Shown here piece by piece: positions 32,770 to 38,359 of a DNA stretch of 38,359 bases. A program made the position numbers and the translations under genes. Numbering within the stretch: the first letter of the stretch is position 1; every line of letters starts with the position of its first letter. The notes under the pieces are model-generated. The model saw only the letters and a program-made list of their open reading frames with translations. It was not told the origin of the DNA and searched no databases. Origin of the DNA: Sulfurimonas sp. Lineage in GTDB: Bacteria; Campylobacterota; Campylobacteria; Campylobacterales; Sulfurimonadaceae. The stretch covers positions 1-38,359 of the forward strand of contig JADGEZ010000020.1 in the NCBI GenBank assembly GCA_016744115.1. The letters run 5' to 3'.

Positions 32770-35175
32770 TCATTTCCAGCCTTCATTTCTCGGATTTATA
32801 GTTCGTTTTTTGAAAAATTTCAGATAAATAACATATATAAAAAGTAATGCAAAAAGTATCCCTATTATAACTTGAATCCATGCACTAATGTTAAGTGATT
32901 TATTGAGTATTTTTTTATGTGTTTTGTTATCTATGTTTACCTCAGCCATATCTGCGATGTGTGTCAAAGCGGATATTGCAAGATTTCCTTTTGGAATATC
33001 TTTATGACAAGAAAAACATACACCACTACGATCAAGCTTATCTCTTTGCTCTTTAGAGAGTGGAGCTGAGAGTTTCCAATGATGTCCCACTGTTTGCAGT
33101 TGTGTTCCATTTTCATCCAAAAATTTAGAATAATCATAATGCAAGTTAGCAATTGCTGGCATCTGTTCATCTACGATAGTTGGTAATACTTTCCCACTAG
33201 CGGTCATAATATCTATGATAGTAGTTTGAGATGGGGCTTGAGTGCTTTTACTTCCACCTATCCCCATACCCATCGCTTTAAGGCTTACATGACAAGACTC
33301 ACAACTTCTTCCCTCTTTGCTAATAGTATGGGGCTGGATAGGTGCCATATCTATAGCATTTTGACCCTCTTGGCCTGCTCCCTCTACATTAGGGATTTTA
33401 TAAATATGGTTTTTTAAAAGTGCTTTTCCATCCTTACCGATAACCGTAATAGTTGTTTGACAACCTGGAACAGTTGGAGAGATTCTACCCTCGCCATTTT
33501 GCGCAAGAGGTGGGTCTTCCCAACGCATAAAACTTCTTGTTTCCGTTACAGCCCCATCTACGAGGTACTTACGCATATCTTTCATCCCACCTGTACGACC
33601 ATGAATATCATGATCATGAGAAGCTTTTAAGTAATCTGGATTTTGTTTTCCCTTTGAATAATCAATTTTGACATGACAACCATAACATTGAGGAGCCCAT
33701 GAAGCATGGCAGGTATAACACTCTAATTTTTCAGTATGAGTGCTAATGCTATCCATCGCCAAAAGACCTTTAGCGGAGAGTTTTTTTGTTTCTTTTAGTT
33801 TTTTTAGAGGCGTTAATGTTATATCTTTTCCTGATGCGAGATGCACAATAACATCTGTCCCATCTTTGACTACATGCGTATAAGGATTTCCACGAGCCGT
33901 GATAAGATAACCATCACGAGGCTTACTCACACTCCCCTTTTTAAGGTATTCAGCCACGCTTGATGCTAGACCTCGTGCTTCACCTGTAGCTTGAGTAGTG
34001 TTAAACTCATCTCCAAAACCTAAAGGCAATTCCCAGGGATACATTTTAGTAGTTCCATGGCAATCTTGACACTCTACCTCAACGGCGGCAGCATTTGCAC
34101 CCCCTAAGAAACTATCACCGTGCATATCATTAGAGGTGTGACAATCTTGACACAACATCCCCTTTTTAAAGTGAATATCTTCTTGCATGTGCATATATCG
34201 TTTTGTGTGAAGTTTTGGTTGTGCATTTCCCTCATCATCATAAGGAGAACTATATGCTTTTTCCATTAAACCTTGATACGAAACACCTATGCGTTTTCCA
34301 CGGTTATGACAAGTTGAACAGGTCTCAACAGGAATACCTGAGTACTCAACATCATGAACCTTAACTTTTACATCCCTAGAAGACTGGATAGAATGCACTA
34401 AAAGATGACCTCTTTCTTTTTTATTAATCGCCTTATCATCACCCTCGTAATAACCCTCATTTGAGTAAGGAATATGACAAGATGCACAGCCTATTCCTCT
34501 AAAATCACCACGCTTTTGACGACCTTTAGAACCTGTATGACAACGCAAACACTCTTGGCGAAGGTAAGTGTAAACTGCTAATGATGGGTCTTTTTGTACC
34601 TCATCTGCTGTTGGTGCTTGGGGGAGTTCTTTCATCTCACTTGGAAATGCTTGAGGTTCTAGTAATGCAAGTTTTGACATATATTTTTGGTATTTTTTTG
34701 TGCCTAATCGTTTGTGTGGATCATCTGGATTTGAAGTTTTATAGTTTCCTACATCATGATTGTAGCCATTTTTACCGCCAAAGCTCCATAATGCTCCTTG
34801 GATTTTTCCCTGCTCCGTCATCATAAGAGAATTCATTTGAGCATCTACTTGCTCTTGATGACACATCCCACAGGTATTTTGATTAATCCATGTACTTCCA
34901 GGTGCAGGGTAATACTCTTTTGGACCTTTATTTTCTTTAAAGTACGGTACTGTTCCCTTGTGAGCATACTCTTTACTTTTTTGTTTTGGATTACCTCCAT
35001 GACAAACGATACAGTCATTGCCTTTATGTCCAGCATCCTCGGCAACTTTCATAATAGCCTGCATCATTCCTGAGCTTCCATGGCGAATATGTTCTATCCC
35101 TTTATGACAAACTATACATTGATTTGCTGAAAAAAGATAAGAACTTAGAAGGAAATAAAATAAAGCTATTTTCAT
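32770..35175 (-). CDS. Dodecaheme membrane-anchored cytochrome c
   Basis: An 801-residue secreted multiheme cytochrome. After a signal peptide (MKIALFYFLLSSYLFSA) there are twelve CxxCH heme-binding motifs, beginning at residues 20, 55, 102, 209, 230, 286, 342, 369, 486, 497, 625 and 720. A single C-terminal membrane helix at about 765-786 ends in a basic cytoplasmic tail. The hemes come in groups, with a heme-free stretch at about 374-485. It is predicted to sit on the periplasmic face, passing electrons between a quinone- or cytochrome-linked partner and an unknown acceptor. I do not recognise the subfamily; an NrfH/HAO-type role cannot be assigned. It follows nusB after three bases. Confidence 0.93.
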   Translation of the reverse strand: MKIALFYFLLSSYLFSANQCIVCHKGIEHIRHGSSGMMQAIMKVAEDAGHKGNDCIVCHGGNPKQKSKEYAHKGTVPYFKENKGPKEYYPAPGSTWINQNTCGMCHQEQVDAQMNSLMMTEQGKIQGALWSFGGKNGYNHDVGNYKTSNPDDPHKRLGTKKYQKYMSKLALLEPQAFPSEMKELPQAPTADEVQKDPSLAVYTYLRQECLRCHTGSKGRQKRGDFRGIGCASCHIPYSNEGYYEGDDKAINKKERGHLLVHSIQSSRDVKVKVHDVEYSGIPVETCSTCHNRGKRIGVSYQGLMEKAYSSPYDDEGNAQPKLHTKRYMHMQEDIHFKKGMLCQDCHTSNDMHGDSFLGGANAAAVEVECQDCHGTTKMYPWELPLGFGDEFNTTQATGEARGLASSVAEYLKKGSVSKPRDGYLITARGNPYTHVVKDGTDVIVHLASGKDITLTPLKKLKETKKLSAKGLLAMDSISTHTEKLECYTCHASWAPQCYGCHVKIDYSKGKQNPDYLKASHDHDIHGRTGGMKDMRKYLVDGAVTETRSFMRWEDPPLAQNGEGRISPTVPGCQTTITVIGKDGKALLKNHIYKIPNVEGAGQEGQNAIDMAPIQPHTISKEGRSCESCHVSLKAMGMGIGGSKSTQAPSQTTIIDIMTASGKVLPTIVDEQMPAIANLHYDYSKFLDENGTQLQTVGHHWKLSAPLSKEQRDKLDRSGVCFSCHKDIPKGNLAISALTHIADMAEVNIDNKTHKKILNKSLNISAWIQVIIGILFALLFIYVIYLKFFKKRTINPRNEGWK

Positions 35176-35178
35176 AGT

Positions 35179-35604
35179 TTACTCTGCTTTTAAGCTATTG
35201 ATTGCGTCAAGGTCTTTAGATATGGCATCAAGAACAGCATTTATAAACTTAGGAGATTGTTCTGTTCCAAAAGCTTTTGTAATTTCTACTGCCTCATTGA
35301 TAACAACAGCTGAATCTAAATCACCAAAAAGAATTTCATAACTTGCAAGTCTAAGGGTAGCCCTCTCAATCGCACCTAATCTTTGAAAATCCCACTCTTT
35401 TAAATGTTTTATAATTGAGCTATCACAAGCTTCAAGGTTTTGCATTACACCCTCATAAAGAGCAAGTGCAAAATCTTTTTGTTTGTTGCGAATCTTTTTT
35501 TCTTCTAATATCTCTGCTGTATGCTCGGCAATATTTCCATTTCCTAAATCATAAGCATAAAGAAGTGAAACTACTGCCATTCTTGCATGGTGTCTTGTTG
35601 CCAT
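35179..35604 (-). CDS. nusB: Transcription antitermination factor NusB
   Basis: A 141-residue all-helical NusB, which with S10 binds boxA RNA in rRNA antitermination. It begins [19 protein letters not shown] and contains the conserved DFQRLGAIERATLRLASYEI and VVINEAVEITKAFG segments. Its ATG overlaps the ribH stop (TAATG). The kdsA-ribH-nusB order is common in the phylum; here nusB is followed by a multiheme cytochrome. Confidence 0.96.
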   Translation of the reverse strand: MATRHHARMAVVSLLYAYDLGNGNIAEHTAEILEEKKIRNKQKDFALALYEGVMQNLEACDSSIIKHLKEWDFQRLGAIERATLRLASYEILFGDLDSAVVINEAVEITKAFGTEQSPKFINAVLDAISKDLDAINSLKAE

Positions 35605-36068
35605 TAAAGAGTCTCGTAAAGGTCAAGCAGTTCGATAATAACCGTCATAGATTCAAAACCTTTGTTTCCAGCCTTTGTCCCAGCTCGCTCTATTGCTTGC
35701 TCGATTGTATCAGTTGTTAAAAGACCAAAAGAAACAGGTTTTCTATGGGCTAATGAAACAGATGCTATACCCTTAGTCGCCTCAGCCGATACATAATCAA
35801 AATGCGGTGTAGCTCCACGGATAACAGCACCTAAGGCACAAACAGCGTCATATTTTCCTGATGCTAAAAGCTGATCAATTACCATTGGTAACTCATAAGC
35901 ACCTGGAACTAAAACATGTGTTAAATCTTCTTGATTCCCACCGTGACGAGAAAAAGCATCTTGAGCACCTTCAACTAATCTATCTACGATAAAATGGTTC
36001 CATCTTGTACTTACGATTGCAATTTTTTTGCCATTAACAACTTTTAATTTACCCTCTACTAAATTCAT
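35604..36068 (-). CDS. ribH: 6,7-dimethyl-8-ribityllumazine synthase
   Basis: A 154-residue lumazine synthase, the penultimate step of riboflavin synthesis. Signatures: [16 protein letters not shown] at the N-terminus, [10 protein letters not shown], and [20 protein letters not shown] with the catalytic histidine. The length fits subunits of the 60-mer or pentamer type. It lies three bases after kdsA and overlaps nusB. Works with the ribA in this window. Confidence 0.97.
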   Translation of the reverse strand: MNLVEGKLKVVNGKKIAIVSTRWNHFIVDRLVEGAQDAFSRHGGNQEDLTHVLVPGAYELPMVIDQLLASGKYDAVCALGAVIRGATPHFDYVSAEATKGIASVSLAHRKPVSFGLLTTDTIEQAIERAGTKAGNKGFESMTVIIELLDLYETL

Positions 36069-36071
36069 TTT

Positions 36072-36863
36072 TTATATCTCCTGTATTTTTTTTATTTTTT
36101 GTATCAAAGCCTCAAGCTTCTCTATCGTTATCATATTTGGACCATCGCTAAGTGCTATACTTGGATCAAAGTGTGTTTCCATAAAAAAACCATCTACTCC
36201 AACTGCCGCTGCTCCACTTGCAAGAAAGGGAACCATAGAAGAATCTCCTCCTGTTTTTCCATTTTGCGCAGTTGGCATCTGAACTGAGTGCGTTGCATCA
36301 AAGATTACAGGTGCGAAATTTCTCATAGTTACGAGGTTTCTCATATCTACAACCATATTGCCATAACCAAAAGAGTTTCCTCTCTCACACAAAAACACAC
36401 CGTGTTTGAGTGAGTTCTCATAAGTAGCCTCATCACAAGCACGAGTTTGAAGAACTTTTAAAACTGGATATTCCATAGCTTCGCCGCTAAGAAATTGTCC
36501 TTTTTTAATGTTTATAATTTTATCAGTCTTTGCACATGCTACAAGTAAGTCAGTTTGCCTACATAAAAATGCAGGAATTTGAAGCATATCAACAACCTCT
36601 GCTACTTGAGATACTTGAGTTGATTCATGTACATCAGTGACGATTTTATATCCAAAATCATCCTTAACTTTTTGTAAAATTCTAAGACCCTCATCCATTC
36701 CCAAACCACGAAAACTCTCTAGTGAAGTTCGATTTGCCTTATCAAAACTCGCTTTAAAATAAAAATCTATTGTCTTATCCTGATGATATTTCTCTAAAGA
36801 TTTAGCAATTTTAAAAATGTTTTCTTCACTCTCAATAACACATGGTCCACTTAATAATGTCAT
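36072..36863 (-). CDS. kdsA: 3-deoxy-8-phosphooctulonate synthase (KDO-8-P synthase)
   Basis: A 263-residue KdsA that condenses arabinose-5-phosphate with PEP on the way to the KDO sugar of lipopolysaccharide. It starts [17 protein letters not shown] and has [22 protein letters not shown], the PEP-site [23 protein letters not shown] and [22 protein letters not shown]. Cys in DEATYEN-context and FLCERGN suggest a metal-dependent or independent type that cannot be settled here. The ATG is preceded by AGAGGG. First gene of the kdsA-ribH-nusB unit. Confidence 0.96.
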   Translation of the reverse strand: MTLLSGPCVIESEENIFKIAKSLEKYHQDKTIDFYFKASFDKANRTSLESFRGLGMDEGLRILQKVKDDFGYKIVTDVHESTQVSQVAEVVDMLQIPAFLCRQTDLLVACAKTDKIINIKKGQFLSGEAMEYPVLKVLQTRACDEATYENSLKHGVFLCERGNSFGYGNMVVDMRNLVTMRNFAPVIFDATHSVQMPTAQNGKTGGDSSMVPFLASGAAAVGVDGFFMETHFDPSIALSDGPNMITIEKLEALIQKIKKIQEI

Positions 36864-36941
36864 AAATTACCCTCTTTAAAAATAGTGAACGATTATATCA
36901 TAAAGCAATTAAGCTCTACTTAGACAAGAAATTGTGGGTTA

Positions 36942-36984
36942 GATTCCCAGTCAAGCTGAGAATGACGGTCAAGCTGAGAATAAC
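36942..36984. repeat. Dispersed repeat, one full and one partial copy
   Basis: GATTCCCAGTCAAGCTGAGA followed by ATGAC (36942-36966) is the reverse-orientation form of the GTCATTCTCAGCTTGA unit. A truncated copy, GTCAAGCTGAGAATAAC, follows directly. They lie between kdsA and the transporter gene. Confidence 0.65.
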
Positions 36985-37004
36985 AGTCATTTTGGTTTAG
37001 CGTG

Positions 37005-37886
37005 CTACTTAGATTTTGCAACCATTATTCCTGCAAAAACTATAAGTAAGATTCCAAATATTGTTACTAAGTCTGGACTAGCATCTCCTAACATCATCCC
37101 AACTGCAATAGAAAAAACGATATTTGTATAACTTACAGCTCCTACAATTCCTGCCTTAGTTTCACCATAAGCCTTTGTCATTAAGAGTTGTGAAATTGTC
37201 GCAAAAACTCCCATCGCTAAAACATAAAACCAAACTATCCCACTAGGCATCACAAACTCTCCAAATAAAAAATCTAATTCTGGCTCATCTATATAGGGCG
37301 AAAGTATAAATAATACTATAGGTCCAATTGTCCCAACACTCATAAATGAAAGTACTATCGCACGAGTATCATAATAGTTTCTAAGTTCTCGTATAGAGGT
37401 ATATGCTAAAGCGGCTCCTACTCCAGAAAATATACCTAAAAGGTCATATTTTGTAAAGCCTATCATGCTTGGCTGTGTAATAAACAATATCCCAATAAAG
37501 CCAACTCCAATTGCTCCCCAAGCTTTTAAAGACAACTTTTCTGACAAAAAAATCCAGGCAAAAATAGCCGTAAAAATAGGTGATGTTTTAGAAAATGTCA
37601 TAGCATCGCCAAGTGGTATATGTGCGATATTATAAAAAAAAGCAAGGAGTGCTATAAATCCCATAAATCCACGAAAAAACAAGAGTAAGGGCTTACCACC
37701 TTTGTTAAGCAAGGGCTTTTTTATAATCGCAATTCCAATTAAAATCACTCCTGCGATGTTTCTAAAAAACACAACTTCAAGAGAACTCATGTACTCGCTT
37801 GAAAGCTTGGCAAATGCACCCATAATAGCAAAGGTAAAAGATGCAATCAGCATATACTGTACACCTTTGTTTAGATTTATTTTCAT
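37005..37886 (-). CDS. DMT-superfamily transporter (EamA)
   Basis: A 293-residue integral membrane protein with about ten predicted helices in two EamA repeats. The first repeat has FFRNIAGVILIGIAII and ISPIFTAIFAWIFLSEKLS, and the second ends GAVSYTNIVFSIAVGMMLGDASPD. EamA proteins export or import small metabolites such as amino acids or nucleosides; the substrate cannot be read from the sequence. The ATG start has a short A+T-rich leader. It stands alone, between two blocks of dispersed repeats. Confidence 0.9.
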   Translation of the reverse strand: MKINLNKGVQYMLIASFTFAIMGAFAKLSSEYMSSLEVVFFRNIAGVILIGIAIIKKPLLNKGGKPLLLFFRGFMGFIALLAFFYNIAHIPLGDAMTFSKTSPIFTAIFAWIFLSEKLSLKAWGAIGVGFIGILFITQPSMIGFTKYDLLGIFSGVGAALAYTSIRELRNYYDTRAIVLSFMSVGTIGPIVLFILSPYIDEPELDFLFGEFVMPSGIVWFYVLAMGVFATISQLLMTKAYGETKAGIVGAVSYTNIVFSIAVGMMLGDASPDLVTIFGILLIVFAGIMVAKSK

Positions 37887-38001
37887 AAGATGTATTTTAC
37901 TATAGACTTCTTATAAGCAAGAGAGCATACATAATTTACATTAGTTATTTCTAGCATGCTGTCTTTGACATCCTCTTCATTGTGCTTTGTTTGTGTTACT
38001 A

Positions 38002-38070
38002 GACTCCCAGTCAAGCTGAGAGTGACGGTACATCAAGTTCAAAATGACGGTGTGTTGAGTTGGGAATGAC
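38002..38070. repeat. Dispersed repeat, three tandem diverged units
   Basis: Units end in GTGAC, ATGAC and ATGAC at about 38026, 38048 and 38070: GACTCCCAGTCAAGCTGAGA, then ACATCAAGTTCAAAATGAC, then GTGTTGAGTTGGGAATGAC. The first is nearly identical to the copy at 36942; the other two have drifted. Confidence 0.6.
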
Positions 38071-38102
38071 GAGCTTATTAATTGAGATGATAGAGTTTTT
38101 GC

Positions 38103-38108
38103 TATAAT
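38103..38108 (+). promoter_or_regulatory. -10 box of the terminal ATPase-like gene
   Basis: A perfect TATAAT lies 36 bases before the ATG at 38144 in an otherwise non-coding stretch, right after the tandem repeats. Confidence 0.6.
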
Positions 38109-38143
38109 AAAAACAATTACTAGTATTGAGCTTAGGAAAAACA

Positions 38144-38359
38144 ATGAAGTTAAAAAAACTACCTATTGGAATATCTACTCTTAGAAAGATTATCCAAAAT
38201 GATTACTTATACATAGATAAAACTAAGGTAGCTCTTGACCTTATAAACGGAGATGGTGAGTACTTCTTCCTCTCTCGTCCTAGAAGGTTTGGTAAGTCTT
38301 TGTTTTTGGATACTTTAAGGACTATTTTCGAGGGTGACAAAGAAGTTTTTAAAGGTTTG
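38144..38359 (+). CDS. AAA-ATPase-like / PD-(D/E)XK nuclease family protein (3' partial)
   Basis: The first 72 residues of a gene cut by the window end. It begins MKLKKLPIGISTLRKIIQND, followed by YLYIDKTKVALDLI and FFLSRPRRFGKSLFLDTL, where RRFGKS is the degenerate P-loop of the AAA-ATPase_like family (PF09820). Full members are about 500-600 residues with a C-terminal PD-(D/E)XK nuclease-like domain, and are often present in many copies per genome. AGGAAAA lies before the ATG. Function is unknown; a restriction-like or repair role has been guessed from the domains. Confidence 0.85.
   Translation, partial: MKLKKLPIGISTLRKIIQNDYLYIDKTKVALDLINGDGEYFFLSRPRRFGKSLFLDTLRTIFEGDKEVFKGL

Noticed and set aside
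38002..38070. CRISPR-like tandem repeats
   Set aside because: Only three diverged units without unique spacers; they belong to the dispersed repeat family.

Overview
The window looks like a chromosomal segment from a Campylobacterota (epsilonproteobacterial) species, most likely Sulfurimonas or a close relative. The reasons are: A+T-rich DNA (roughly one third G+C by eye); the rpmH-rnpA-yidD-yidC-jag-mnmE order; a futalosine-pathway menaquinone gene (mqnC); N-carbamoylputrescine amidase; a kdsA-ribH-nusB block; a PAS protein paired with a chemoreceptor; and a large multiheme cytochrome c. This placement is from gene content and protein character only; no database search was possible.

Layout. 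1-3295: a very A+T-rich accessory pair, an SMC/ABC-like ATPase cut by the window start (TrlF-like; its expected PHP domain would lie outside) overlapping an AlbA_2/GHKL protein. 3587-9097: a forward housekeeping operon (rpmH, rnpA, yidD, yidC, jag, mnmE, ruvX, then a small secreted DUF6488-like protein). 9189-13898: reverse genes for an SGNH hydrolase, infC, thrS and ilvD. 14049-14469: four tRNAs (Gly, Leu, Cys, Ser), followed by about 700 bases holding a decayed P4-type integrase. 15173-16777: divergent ribA and hemB. 16778-20019: a double-NIT chemoreceptor with its PAS partner. 20147-24431: argF, trpS, hpf, hemJ and der. 24432-25082: non-coding DNA with a nested inverted-repeat element. 25083-27233: rpsU, miaA and aguB. 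27273-30339: recG, a 36-residue membrane protein, a candidate type I toxin-antitoxin locus and a DHH phosphoesterase. 30388-32741: an M16 protease homologue without its zinc motif, and mqnC. 32770-36863: a twelve-heme cytochrome, nusB, ribH and kdsA. 37005-37886: an EamA transporter. 38144-end: the start of an AAA-ATPase-like gene.

How the genes work together. Most are core functions: translation and tRNA modification (rpmH, infC, thrS, trpS, rpsU, mnmE, miaA, der, hpf), membrane insertion (yidD/yidC/jag), heme and flavin synthesis (hemB, hemJ, ribA, ribH), amino acids and polyamines (ilvD, argF, aguB), LPS (kdsA) and anaerobic-type respiration (mqnC, multiheme cytochrome). Several convergent gene pairs share a palindrome that contains their stop codons and probably acts as a two-way terminator.

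The most promising undescribed item is at about 29190-29370. On the minus strand a 25-codon hydrophobic ORF has a strong Shine-Dalgarno, a start codon locked in an 8-bp hairpin, a hairpin at the predicted 5' end, complementary 5' and 3' ends, and an opposing TATAAT box on the plus strand. This is the architecture of a type I toxin-antitoxin locus. Next in interest are the nested inverted-repeat element at 24731-24995 and the ATPase plus AlbA_2 pair at the left edge, a candidate defence module.
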